Source of the DNA: Rhopalosiphum padi
Taxonomy: Eukaryota > Arthropoda > Insecta > Hemiptera > Aphididae
Assembly: GCF_020882245.1 (NCBI RefSeq)
Contig: NC_083597.1
Coordinates: forward strand, 74,750,152-74,814,151
Length of the DNA: 64,000 nt
Reading direction: 5' to 3'
The stretch's first letter is position 1; each line of letters starts with the position of its first letter. A program made the translations under genes and the position numbers. Shown piece after piece: positions 38,925 through 51,240 of this stretch. Below the pieces are notes generated by a model. It saw only the letters and a program-made list of their open reading frames with translations, made no database searches and had not been told where the DNA came from.

Positions 38925-41303
38925 TAATACTATAATGACGTATGACCTTATAAAATAATTAATATATAAAAAATATTATGCCATCACATAGGTACTGATA
39001 CTGATCTATAGACTACCTATTTAGTCCACTTCCAGTAAAAGATAATAAATTTAGATGGTCACCTCAGTCAATGAGTTATGATTATAATTAATGATAGTAT
39101 GCAATAAACAAATCAAAATTAATAAAATAGAATTTGGTATATAATAATGTCATTGGATTAAACATAAAATCTAAACTAAAATCCAACTGGCTAGTAATGC
39201 AAAACACACACAACTGTGCACTTACATAATTCACACCATAATGCAATTTTCACCCCTTTATTGAATTAATAAAAAAACTGTTTATAAAACCTAAATGATA
39301 TATTTCAATTTTCCAAGTAAATGCAAACAAAATATAACATTGTACCTTCTACCTACACTAAATAATGTTCTTAGAATCAGTAAATTTAACTTTTTTACAT
39401 AATTTAATATGTTCGAAATATACATAATACATATCATTATAAATTATATATTTCTATTAATACTGATTTTATTGTTATATTATAATTAGTATGCATAATA
39501 ATATAATTGATAAAATAATAATATATATATATTATTTAATGTATTTAAATACTAGTTATAGATAAAAAAAATGTTACAAGAATCTGCAGACTGTGGACTT
39601 TTGAATTTGACGGATTTATGTTCAGTCTACTGTCATTCCCCAGACAGCAGTTGGCTACAAATTACATTACGATTTAATGCACGCGTGTGTGGTTACTGTC
39701 AATTGACTATGACAGAGATTTTTTTTTATCAACATATTTAATTTTATTAGTATTTAATTCACCTATGATAGCATATATATTTACAATATTCGACACGACT
39801 ACTTAAACGACCTTATAGCTTATTTATATGGTTTTAAATTACAACTACAATATTATTCAGTGATTAAGTACTAGGTTTTTCTGAACCTTAATTAACACTT
39901 AACATTAATTAAATTAAAAAATGAACTTAAACTAAATATTACGTAACCACCTACTCATATTAATATAATAATTTAATCATAAGACATTTAATAATATAAA
40001 AATAATGTTTATTATACAGTATTTAATTTATTAGTCAAGTTTTGTAATCCATCTGACTTTTTTTTTTTAATGCGGTTTCATTTTACCATTACACAATTTA
40101 ACAATGATATTTATAAAAAGTGTAGGTACAATAAGTATATTATTATTATGCATAATAATTTAAGTGTTAATTGAAACTAGAAAGTGCTCTCTTCATAAAC
40201 ACTTCATAAACAACAGAATGTACAAATTATATTAATAATAAATCAAATACAATGTACTTTAAAAAAATTGTAGGCTGAATAAAAATGCAAATAAATATAT
40301 AATTGTATGATCGTTTGTATTTTTTTGATAACATTTGTGATAACAGTTTTTAATTTATCATGTGAAATCGATTTTATTTGTTTCTATACGATACATTATA
40401 GTTGTTACTAAAGCAACCAAAACAGTTTATTTTAAGTAAGTATTCATAAAAGGATTTAATGCTAAATTATAAAAAAAAAACATTTTATAAATTATGTGTA
40501 GGCATGTGTCTATATATAAATAAGTTATAAGTATATGTATATCGAAAAAATATAAATCTTTTAAATGTTCAAAAGTATCTCAAAAAGAACTAATATATTA
40601 AAAAAAGTATAACACATCTAAAAAAATGCTAATATAAATATTTGATGAAAATTCCAAGTATACAAATATTATCAAAAATGGCGTACTTAATATAAATGTT
40701 CTCGATTTTTCTAAATTTTTTATTTTTAAAAGTACTATAAGTTTTTACTTTTAACTCTTCGAATCTAATTGGCTATCAAAAACATTCTGCTATAAAAAAA
40801 TGTTGTTAAATACACACATTATTATTATAATAAAATAATGAGAAAAATATGTGAAAGTTTTGTTCTTAAATTTCAAACTATAGGTTTATTCTATTCGTAC
40901 TCTTTATAATATAATTATCATACATGGCTTAATAATTATAATAATATAATGGCTGCTCGCATCAGTTTTTTTTTTAATAGATTTTTATTTTTTATAACTA
41001 TTTCAACACGTTATGGTTTTGATCTAATTATAATATGTTTTAATAATAAATATTATAATGGTGTAAGAAAAAAAGAAACAAACAATATATGATTTAAATC
41101 GTACTGCACTTAATAAAAATATTACAATATGTCGATTATTATATTATATAAATTAATTTTAGCGCGAACAATATGATAAATTCTGGAAATTATAAGTGAA
41201 TACCAGCTAGCGTATAATATTGTATCATATTTTTAAATGCGGTGCACCAAAAGCGAAGGAATGGTTGATTTAAGATATTATTATACGTATGGGAGATTAG
41301 ATA

Positions 41304-41350
41304 ATGACGACGATGACGATGATTATGATCATGATGATGATAATGATGAT
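41304..41350. repeat. (GAT/GAC)n imperfect microsatellite
   Basis: GACGACGATGACGATGATTA followed by TGATCATGATGATGATAATG and further GAT triplets. It gives a minus-strand Ile/Val run in a 61-codon frame (41297-41482) that I reject as a gene. Confidence 0.8.
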
Positions 41351-41720
41351 GTCTTCGTTACCGTTGTTATTTTTGTTATGAATGAAAGGTATGATAAAAC
41401 AATGTAATGAATGCTGAGGCCACAAAGTGTATTGTATAAAATGTACATATAAAACAGCGGTCAGAGGTGCGGGAAACTGCAATTTTTGCTATTCCAGCAG
41501 AGTAAAAAAATATCACAGCCATTAAATTAGAATTATTATTATATTATGTTGTACGATGAGAGGACCTAAAATATGGTACAATCTTAAGAATATTGTAAGA
41601 AAGATTAATGAATATAGAAAATTATGCATGTTTAAACACCTTATAAAATCACTCAGGCGGTGTTTGAAAATCGAATTTGCAGACCCATGCAGTTTATTAA
41701 AATAAAAAAATGTCCCATTT

Positions 41721-41744
41721 CACCGTGAGCATTGACCCACGGTG
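41721..41744. repeat. 7-bp perfect hairpin CACCGTG/CACGGTG
   Basis: CACCGTG (41721-41727), ten-base loop and CACGGTG (41738-41744), followed by TGTGG and a T-run. It may belong to the same degraded element as the longer hairpin 115 bases downstream. Confidence 0.6.
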
Positions 41745-41858
41745 TGGTTTTTTTTCATTTTTCAAGTTAATTTTTGCTTATCGAATTACCTTAATTTGCT
41801 CACTAGTCCAGTCGCTCGCTTTTAGCGATCTCCGCTCGTTACAGCGCAAGTCAGGGTC

Positions 41859-41926
41859 GTAATCTATCATTAACGGACACTCAGCTATAAATAATTAATA
41901 ACCGAGTGTCCATTAATGGTTATTAC
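41859..41926. repeat. Long imperfect inverted repeat (about 27-bp arms)
   Basis: The left arm (41859-41886) contains CATTAACGGACACTCAGCT. The right arm (41900-41926) inverted contains CATTAATGGACACTCGGTT. Both arms extend outward to GTAAT. The AT-rich loop is about 13 bases. This may be the end of a foldback element or a MITE. Confidence 0.7.
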
Positions 41927-42235
41927 AGAACGACAAAAGCATATTCCCTAAACGCTTTATTAATTAAATACCTTTAAACAAGACAATTATCGATATAAGT
42001 TGTTAATCTGTGATTAAAATTCAACTACGAGTACAAAATATTAGTTCTAAATTCATACGGACCAAGTTTCAACGTTTACAGATACCGTAACTCTGGAACA
42101 TGTCTAACTTAAGAACTATATAAACCCAAAATAATCGAAATTCCCTAAAGTATAATAACATACAACATTTTTTCTACATTTTGCTGTTAATATTTTTAGT
42201 AAAATGATGACCAAAAATAATTTCTACAAAAAATA

Positions 42236-42967
42236 TTATGATTCTGAGTGGAGTGATGAATGTATTTGTTTTACAAACGATCAGATTTTTTTCATATAGA
42301 TGAGTAAATGATAAGTTGTCAATAAAATGATTCGATTTTCAAAAATTAGAATAGTTTTGGATATCAAATTGGATCTAGTTTTTATTTTAGAAAGATCAAA
42401 CATAAAAATTCGGAGTACCTACTTATTTTCATAATCGGAAAAAACAAACAAACAATTAAAGAAAAATGGAAATTTTTCTAAAATAAATAATTTTAACTAT
42501 TAAAAATTGAATTCAAAATTCTTTATAAATAGTTCATACTTAAACCATAACTAAAAATTATTTTTTTATAGAAATTTCAATTTCCAATTAGGACGAAATT
42601 ACTTATTTAAACGGTAAATAACGATACTTTAATTATTTTGTTATAATTTAAAAACATTATTCATGGAAACTTAAACTTTTATGCATTTTATATCATGCAT
42701 TTTATTCTACAAAATAACATTTTTTATTTATTTTAAAATATTATCTATTTACATTTACTATGAAATATGAATCAATTTGTACTATTTTAAGGTATTTATA
42801 GAAAGGTTTTATTAAATTTTGACTTTTAAGTTATATAAGTTGTTATAATATGGTATAAGTATATATTATTGTTTATTATAATAATTAAATACTAATAAAG
42901 TAATAACATAAAAATAAATGTAATATTTTCGGCTGATAAAACGTTTCCACTCAGGATCATTTTTCGT
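42236..42967. repeat. Convergent pair of the dispersed motif (copies 2 and 3)
   Basis: A plus-strand copy at 42236-42262 (ATGATTCTGAGTGGAGTGA) and a minus-strand copy at 42931-42967 (inverted: AAATGATCCTGAGTGGAAAC, then GTTTTATCAGCC) face each other across about 0.67 kb of AT-rich DNA. No frame inside is coding. The same convergent arrangement recurs at 59921-60824, which suggests one non-autonomous element family rather than chance. Confidence 0.5.
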
Positions 42968-45900
42968 ATACAATAATATACCATTAAAATCAAATTTAAC
43001 ACATCTATAATTATAATAGCAACCAAAATCTAAAATTTTGATTTTTTTTTCAAATTTTGAGATAGGTAATGATTATTCATTATTATTAATTCTAAACGAA
43101 GCAAAAAATGAATTGGCTATAATGTTTTTTTCAAAGTTTTTGTTTATATTATTATTGTTTTTTAGTGAAAGAAGATAAAATTATTTCAAAAGTTTCAAGT
43201 ACCTACCAAGTAAATATTTTAACTTTGTTATTTATTATTTTAAGAGTTATTTCAAAATGTTAAGTTAATCATACACGTTCATACTTGATAGTTGATACTA
43301 AACATCGATAAAGCGTTTACCAAGTGTCCAAGCCATAAGTAAAGAAATGACACTGCAATATAAAATCTTTTTATAATTTTTTATTTACTATTAGAATATA
43401 TTACTTCAATGTTTTAAAAACGGATTATAAACTCATAAAATTGCATTTAAAATAAAAATTATAAATTAATACTTTTAATAACAAGTTTTTGGTCTAGATG
43501 CAACCATATAGATTACAAAACTATGTAGTATAGAAGAAAAATAACAAAATATTATTGGTGTTTCAAAAAGTCTGTGGATAATAGTGAAGTTAAAATAATA
43601 AAATAAATTAATTGAAAGCATTAATTATAGTACATTTGCTATAATTTATTATGAAGTAAATTGAATTTATTTTTCTTTTGTGGTATTATTTTAAAATTAA
43701 GTACCTATCATTGAATAAATAGCATATCTATATATTGATTATTAGGTTAAAATATCGATAAATATTTAAAAAAAAAATAGTTTTAATTGTAGTTGTTGGA
43801 TGAAGTGGTCTTTTATATCTTTCTTTGATATTTATAACGCTGGTTATCCTATAATTAATAAATTAAAATTCAATCACTTTGCTCGCTAAACGATGATATG
43901 TATTTTTATACATCTTTGCATCGTAAATGACATCACTGATTAAATTCAATTCCTCATATTAAAAAAAAAACTTATATAGTAAAACATAATTAAACTTGAA
44001 ATAGCGGAACTAAGAGTTTACACCATAAAAAATAAAATAAACATTCATAAAAAAAAAATGTTAGTTCTTCTATAGTACTTACTGGCGACTATTTTATAAA
44101 ATTAAATTACATTAAATTCTTTTGCGATATTTTATTAATTTACATACTATACTGATATATAATTTTATTTTTTAATAAAAAACATAATAAATTCTATATT
44201 TTATAAATACCAGGTTAAGTTGGGTAGATCAAAATATATTATATTTAAATAGGGTTAGAATAACTACAATATTTTACACATTATAGTAAGTTATTCAGCA
44301 GTGATTACAAATAAAAAATAATTTGAATTTAATAAATATTAAATTACCTTTATGAATTCTCATTTAAATCGATGTTCAACATTGTGATGTAAAATTTAAC
44401 GAAATCTTCCAACTTATATAATATATAAAAACATAATTATGAAAATAAAATTAAAAGTTTGCATAAGCAAAAATAAAATAAAATTTCCACATAACTTATC
44501 GTGAAAAAATATCGTTTTCAAATTCAATCTATTTAAATATTTTAAATATACTATAATAATTCAATGTTTTAAATTGTATTTGCCTTATTAATAGCCTCAC
44601 TGGTAGATATTTAATTGAATTAATAAAAAAAATTCAAGTATTTAGGTAAAAACAATAGGAAATTAATTTGTTATAATATTACTTAGTCTTGTGTAGGTAC
44701 ATTGTGCTCACTAGGAAAAGAAATAGTCTATGCACCCCAATGAGATCACAAAATGTGTCCCAGCTTAATATACCTAATATAACCGTAGAGGATTGTGTTT
44801 GATGATTTAATAACCTCAAAAATATTAACTCAAGCAAAAAAATATTTTATAACTTGTTATTATATTTATTTTAACAATTTTCTGTGTGGGCGATTGAGAT
44901 AATACTGTTTTTTTTTTTATGGATCAATAATAAAATATAGTTATAAATATTTGAATTAAATTAGTTTTTTAAAATAATAATTTATACTGTTTTCTTACTA
45001 TTACACATATAGAATATTATAATATATATATACATATATATTAATGTATATACGTATATTTGTACATTTCTAAAAATAGTACCAAATTATTCTGTTATTA
45101 TAACAAAAAACATGTAAAGACTAAACTGACACAACAAGAGACTGCATGTAACGGAATAAACAAAATACATTTAACAATGTAAGCAAATATGCTTTAAAAA
45201 AAAAAATCATTTAATAAGAATATTTCTAATTTATTAAATTGTCTTATTGTCTTTTAAGACAGATATTCTTAGACTAAAAAACGTTTTGCAAACAGTTTTG
45301 TATGCATAAAAACAAAGTTACTAACTCTTATTTTGTAAAATAATCTTAAATAAATTATCATCATGTGCGTTCTAATTAAAACTCAATTGTTCTAGTTATA
45401 AACCCAAACAAACCAATTTGCTAGGATACGAAATTAATAAAATATAATCCAGTCGGTACTAAATGTTTCGGAATATCCATCCGGTTGATCGACAATGGCA
45501 AAGCTCACAGACTATAATAATGCGTATGGGTTAATGTATGTGTACACCTATGTGCGTGCACGAGTTTGTTTTTACAGGTGGATAATTAGGTTTCGAGATG
45601 AACAAAGATAATAGTACAATACAAAGTGGTTCGCACTGTTGTAGGTGTGCAGATTACATTTTTTTAATCTAGGTCAATCCGGATAATAGTGGTTATTATA
45701 GTAGCGCACGCTTAAGAATAGACCGGATTCATTTCTTATTTTAAAATTTAATCCCGTAAGCTTATTTATTTATTTTTTTTTAATCTCAGGTAGTCAGGTA
45801 CGTACTATACCTTACGCTTTTATTATGCGCATAACGTAATGTTATATTGTGTTCAACGTGAGGCTTAAGCATACATATTTTTATCCATATTTAAATATTT

Positions 45901-47242
45901 GTATTGAAACGTAAAAGGTAAAAGTCTTATCATATTTTCGTACCGACTAATTTTATCAAGTGTTTATTCTCGAAAATAACTTTTTCAATTATACTTTAAA
46001 ATAAAATAACGTAACGTTTAATATTGCATACTCAACATAAAAAACCTACTCAGAAAAAAACCAAAAGAGAATAAAAATAACTAATAGGTATTTAAACAGA
46101 AATAAAGCATTATAATTTTAAAAATTATTAACGAGATAGCCGGAATATGACATAATAAATCATTATTTGATAAATTTTCAATTGTCTGAATAAAACAATA
46201 ATTATTAAATACTGTTATATGCATATTACATATATTTAAAAAAAAACAGATATAAAATTAAATAAAGTACTTTGTATTTACGAAACAATAATAAATAGAT
46301 ATGTTAGATTCTACATACAAATTAATGTGTCTTTAATGCAGAATTCTTACAACAGTAAAATATATTTTAACTAAATGCACTTATGGAAACATTAAAATAA
46401 TATGCAACTTTCCGGATTCAATATATTCATAATATTATAAACAAATAAACCTACAATAAAAATATGTAATTTTTTTATTGTATTCATCCATATACTATTG
46501 ATTAATATTAATTAATTGATTATTTTTAAACAAATTCCAAGACTTTTTTAATAATGGCCTGTCACCATCAGTTAAAAAAGAAATTGTTTAAATGATTTAA
46601 CATTACCTAACACAATAATTATTATTGGTTTTAAGTATTTTTTTTAAAATGTTATTTGATTGAAAATACATTAATATAATATTAAATTAAAACTCTGTAT
46701 CTAAGTTTTATTTTGCTTTTATACTAAAATGTCTTTCTAGATAGATAATAATTGCTGTTGGTAAGTGTATCTGTCCAATTATGGTTTTTATTTTAGAAAT
46801 TCAAAACGTATAAATAAAATATATATACATATAAATTACGTTAACATTGGTTTTGACAGTAATTATTCAAAATGCGTTTTTGACTTCTCGAGTTTGGCGT
46901 GTATAGTTTCTTTTACAAAATGATAATGTCTCGCAATAACCATCAACGGTGGTGGTGGTGCGTTACCCTATACAGAAAGACTGAGATATTCAACCGGGAT
47001 TATTATAATGGGGACATTGACAATAGTGTGGGCGAATTTCTATGGGACGCTGCAGTAGCGGCGAACATTTGATGTCTTTGCTTGGGTGGTGGCGGCTGAA
47101 GCGGAACAGAAGAGAAGTTTTTCTCTGTGTATTGGCAAATGAAAAATTAACAGGAATCAGTATCCCCTTCTCGGCTAAAAGTTTCCTTATTTATGTGTCA
47201 TAACGAATGCCAAAAATCGCACGTTTTAATTAAATCTTAAAA

Positions 47243-47513
47243 ATGGCAATACTACTGCTCTCTCTCTTTCTCTCACTCATACTCTCTCAGTCACTCCTCT
47301 GCCACCGTCGTCATCGTCGCCGTCTCTCCGTCCGCTACAAAACACTACGCGCGCGGGCTGCTGTCTACCAATTCCTTGCTCTCGCAATAATTAATGAGCT
47401 ACTCTTATTTTTCACTGTCAACCCAGTTGGCAATCTAATAAGTCGCCAACGTAAACAGAAAGAGAACGAACGCGAGTTGTACGGTAGTGGTGGAACGAGT
47501 TTAGCACGCGAGT
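47243..47513 (+). CDS. Candidate first coding exon with signal-peptide-like start
   Basis: ATG at 47243 lies in a very good start context (AAAAATGGCA). It opens with MAILLLSLFLSLILSQSLLC, a hydrophobic stretch that would serve as a secretory signal or membrane anchor, followed by a basic HRRHRRR segment. The frame continues through AVYQFLALAIINELLLFF (a second hydrophobic stretch) and RQRKQKENERELYGSGG to LARE, where a consensus donor GTAAGTGTG begins at 47514 (phase 1). Unspliced, it runs to TAG at 47582. Caution: the Leu/Ser start is the direct translation of CTCTCTCT-type sequence. No family is recognised. If real, it would be the 5' exon of a secreted or membrane protein gene driven from this island. 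Confidence 0.33.
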
Positions 47514-47526
47514 GTAAGTGTGTAAG

Positions 47527-47553
47527 TGTGTGTATGTGTGTGTGTGTGTGTGT
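47527..47553. repeat. (GT)n microsatellite
   Basis: A GT-rich run with one GTAT interruption, immediately after the candidate donor at 47514. Overlapping GTAAGTGTG copies precede it. Confidence 0.85.
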
Positions 47554-47589
47554 TATAAGGCAGCGAGGCGGTGAGGGTGCATAGCACAA

Positions 47590-47928
47590 TTGCTCATTCG
47601 CCTCTTTTTCTTATGTATATATGGAAATAAACTTTTATTCATTAACACGACTTTGCCATTAAAAAACGGACGCAAAAGTTGCAACCCCGCCACCACTCCA
47701 CCTCTACACAATCCACAAGCTTTCCACCCCTACGCTCACGTCCGTCGGTTTTTCAAAAGAAATTCTTTGCCTCATCCGCCTCCTGCTTCCCTTGCTTCGG
47801 GCTGCTGTTTTGCATACATGAGAGATATTATGCGAGCTAAGAAAATGAATAAAGAAATTCCCAAGAAAGTGGACGGCGGTGATGAGATAGCACGCGTATA
47901 TAGCATCAGTGTGCAGGCTAACGGGTAG
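47590..47928 (+). other. Open reading frame, possible exon in its last third
   Basis: A plus-strand frame of 112 codons (TTG start). The end, from ATG 47818, reads MRDIMRAKKMNKEIPKKV, then DGGDEIARVYSISVQANG. This is lysine- and charge-rich and unlike the proline/histidine-rich translation of the preceding repeats. A possible donor (GTAGGT) begins at 47924, just before the TAG at 47926. No domain is recognised. It could be a second exon of the same transcription unit as 47243-47513, or chance. Confidence 0.2.
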
Positions 47929-48129
47929 GTGGTTTTTTCATCCTTGCTTTCTTCTCCACACACACATACACACACTCACACTCACACATATACCACTCAT
48001 CAACCCCTCTTTATTTTACTCTTATATATACCTTATCCCACTCTTTCACCGTCAGTCTCTCACTCTCACCCCTCTCCCTCCCACACGAAATATTTGTGTC
48101 TTTATCTTTCTTTTTCTCTGCTGTAAGCG

Positions 48130-48173
48130 CTAAAAGAAGGGTTTAAAAACTAACCCTTACCTCATTCTTTTAG
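48130..48173. repeat. Bulged hairpin with 14 paired bases
   Basis: CTAAAAGAA+GGGTT (48130-48143) pairs with AACCC (48152-48156) and TTCTTTTAG (48165-48173), leaving an eight-base bulge on the 3' side. G-U and C-G pairs extend the base by about three positions. It could be a structured leader element or chance. Confidence 0.5.
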
Positions 48174-48336
48174 TGTACGTGTATGTGTGTGAGCTTTGCG
48201 CGTGCGTGCATATGTATGTGTGTGTGGGAGAATGTATGCGCGCGCGTGTCTCTCGTACTTTTTTATTTTATACTTCTTACTGCCGCCGCTTCTTCTTTAA
48301 AATCGTTAAAATCTGGCCGACCGAAATGAAGGAGGG

Positions 48337-48344
48337 TATATAAA
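48337..48344 (+). promoter_or_regulatory. TATA-box-like site
   Basis: TATATAAA within a GC-richer context (GGAGGGTATATAAATGAGAG). It stands out because the surrounding 300 bases are not AT-rich. It lies about 560 bases before the ATG at 48901. Confidence 0.2.
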
Positions 48345-48900
48345 TGAGAGAAAGCAAGAGAAGAATGAACGGAAGCAGGTGGGGTGGGGAAACGAGCGAA
48401 TGTGTAAAAAACTGGGGTCCCTCCGCACCACCGCACACTCGCTCCGCAACCGGCGCACACGCCTGCCGACGTTCTCTTTTTTCTGCCCTTCCTTATCATG
48501 CGTGCCTCTTCCTTCTTGATGCTAATTGCAAACCGTCTGATTAAAGCGAAATTAAAGGCAACCCCTTGGGTTCTTTTATGCTGTAGAAAAAACACGTCTT
48601 GGTTGCCATGGTGCTTTTTTTAATTTTTTTTGTGTGTGTGTTTGTGCGTGCGTATTTCGTTTTTCTCCCTTTTATTTTTATTTTTTTTTTTTACACCCCT
48701 GTCGTCCCAAACATCTAACATTCATTCATATATATACTCACACACGTGCGCACACGCCCAGCTGCCCACACTGCCGACTCTCTTTCCTTGAACTTTATTA
48801 CTAGGCGCTTGGCGAATATTTACATACGCATATATGAGCGATAGTGGTGCATGGTGAGGGTGATGAACGGCCGGTGTGTGTAGCGAGGGGGCTACCACAG

Positions 48901-48990
48901 ATGGGGAATGGAGACGGAGAAAAAAAGGAAGCAGAACGAACCGTCGCCGGTGCACTAAAACAAAAACCGGAGGCGGTGGCGGCGGCAAGG
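48901..48990 (+). CDS. Candidate short first coding exon, unknown protein
   Basis: ATG 48901 opens 30 codons (MGNGDGEKKEAERTVAGALK, then QKPEAVAAAR) to a consensus donor GTGAGTGGA starting at 48991, in phase 0. Unspliced, the frame ends at TGA 49030-49032 after 43 codons. The peptide is charged, soluble and alanine-rich at its end, with no signal peptide. The -3 base is C, so the start context is mediocre. No family is recognised and no partner exon was found. Confidence 0.27.
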
Positions 48991-49100
48991 GTGAGTGGAA
49001 AAAACAACCTCATCGGCTTTAAGAACTATTGATTTTTGCATTTTTTAAAAGTTCAATTAATGGCTTCGGCGCGACGACCCTGCCACCACCATGCTACCAC

Positions 49101-51240
49101 TACCACCACTGCTACTAGGTTTTTAAAGGTTTAAATATATATTTATATATATTATATACGTTGCTCGTTGTATTTTCTTACCGCCGACGTTCTTCAATTT
49201 AGAAATGTTTTATTTATAAATTAAAATCCTCATTCTGAATATTATGCAGTATTCGATATAAGTATAAATATAGATATATGTACATTGTACACTATACACT
49301 CACCAACAAAATAAAAATATCTCTACGATTACTACAGTTTCAATATTCGTGACGAATCTTAAATAGAATTTTGATTATTGTCCAATAACACTGTATCTAA
49401 ACAACTGTTGTGCACGACTAATATATCTATCTATTTTTAGGTATATAATTTTCTACTATTGAAAAAACAATGATTTCGTACCCATAATACCCGCATCATA
49501 TGCATTTAAAATTTGTTTTTTGTAAAAACAATATAAGTTTTTAACCAGAAAACCAACGGTAAATTGATTTCACAAAATTAATTTTGATTATAACATTTCA
49601 AACTAACGAATACCTACCTAATAAATCAAATAATATGATTTTTACAACTTAATTTGCTTTTCTATTGAATAACCTTTTAACTTAGTAAATTTAATACATA
49701 TATTTATATTTTATAAAATATGAAATATCTCTTAATAAAATAATATTAATATAATATTGTAGTTAATTGTCAAGATAGTCTAATGATAAACATAATGGAC
49801 ATATTTTGCATGGTTGAAAAAATGATAGATTCGTATTTAAAAAAATATGTATTTATAACTAATATTTTTGTTATTAATTGATTCTTAGATATACAAATAA
49901 TAGAAAAATAATATTTTAATAAATTTCTACTGTTCTAAACGACACATGTAGATTAAAGTATTGTTCTACAATCAAGCAACCTAGCGGTTAGAAATATAAA
50001 ACTATAAATTAAGAAGTAATTATAATTAAAATATTGTAGGAATTGTAGCACGTTTCATATTTTTTATTTAGGTCTAAAGTATAACTAAATGAAATAAAAA
50101 TCCATTTAATTTACTTGATATTAAAAATATATTATTTTTACTATATATATTTTTTGTATATTTTGAAGTTTACTACCTAATTTTTTATTTTGAAATTGTT
50201 TAGATCATATTATTAAATTTATTTATAAAAATTGTTATTACGTAATTCATTAAATGTTTTTTTTTATTATTATTATCATTGGTTCTTATTTTCTTAATTA
50301 ATTTTTTTATATGCAAAAATGTCTGATTTTGTTAATACTTATCGTTTATTGACTATTCTGATTATATTTTAAATGCCTATGGTCAGCATATTTTGTTTAA
50401 GTGGTATATTTTATAGTTTTCAATGCATATATTTCTACCTCTGTTTATAAATTTATAATAAATCACTTGAAAATGCCTTTCATTACTGAAATATTAAATA
50501 CCTCATGTTAATTTTCATTAATGTAATTTGCCTACCTATATTAACAATTTTATAAGTTCCTAGTTTCTTTGTTTATATTAAACAATGATAAATATTTCTA
50601 GCATCATATTTTATTATTCCTATTATAGAGCTAGAGACTAGAATAAAATATTCCGTTTAAAATACGGCCATAATTATTCACTTGTTCATGTAAATTCATT
50701 TAAAATATTTTTTTTAATTAGAATTTAAGTATTTTGTCCACAGTACCCATAAAAACTATTAATTTGATAAGAAATCTGATAATATATTCTCGTTTGTGAT
50801 ACGTTTAATGTTTAATTTAAATTGAACACCTCACCTCATCAAATGTTGACTTCTGACTTACTCTTAAATTTTATTTTACAATTGAAAAATGTTTAAACAA
50901 TAGTTTACAATAGACAAAAATATGTAATTTTTTAATGAAACATAGGTACTAGTTTTCAGATTATTCATTGGTGGCATGTTCAAGGAGCATTCCACTATTT
51001 CTTTTACTCTATGTTCACTTAACTGTCACTTTGTGTGGTTGAGAAAAATCTATTTAATGAGTCATAGGTTTCACAGATAAAAATTAAAACAGAATAATCA
51101 GTTAGTAGGCTGTAATATGTTAAACAAAAGTATTAAATTGTGATAATAATTGTATAGAATAGTCACCGTTTGAGATGTTTATGTAATTTAGTCTGAATAA
51201 TGGTTATTATTTAGTTAAGACTTAAAACATTTTGAACGGA
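49101..51240. other. AT-rich stretch, nothing notable
   Basis: Low-complexity AT-rich DNA after the island. Only short chance frames and homopolymer runs are seen. A more complex patch lies at 50960-51060. Confidence 0.65.

Larger units (their letters stand above)
38927..46900. other. Very AT-rich stretch with hairpins and one repeat pair
   Basis: The longest near-featureless part of the window. It holds a GAT-rich microsatellite, two hairpins near 41.7-41.9 kb, a convergent pair of the dispersed motif (42.24-42.97 kb), and otherwise long A/T runs. Complex patches are at 41640-41860, 44690-44800 and 45440-45760. No exon is supported. Confidence 0.65.
46900..49100. other. GC-rich island 5, strand-asymmetric, possible promoter/5' gene region
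   Basis: About 2.2 kb of GC-richer DNA. The plus strand is strongly C/T- and CA-rich at 47253-47340, 47640-47810 and 47935-48120, and purine-rich at 48340-48420 and 48840-48990. GT/CA dinucleotide tracts and CGCGCG blocks are interspersed. Three coding-like segments on the plus strand and a TATA-like site are listed separately. Overlapping minus-strand frames (47365-47589, 47772-47975, 48263-48595, 48722-49013) are rich in His, Pro, Thr and Ser from the same repeats and are treated as shadows. Confidence 0.45.

Noticed and set aside
47365..49013. Minus-strand ORFs rich in His, Thr, Pro and Ser in island 5
   Set aside because: They are translations of GT/CA and CT repeats, antisense to better plus-strand candidates.
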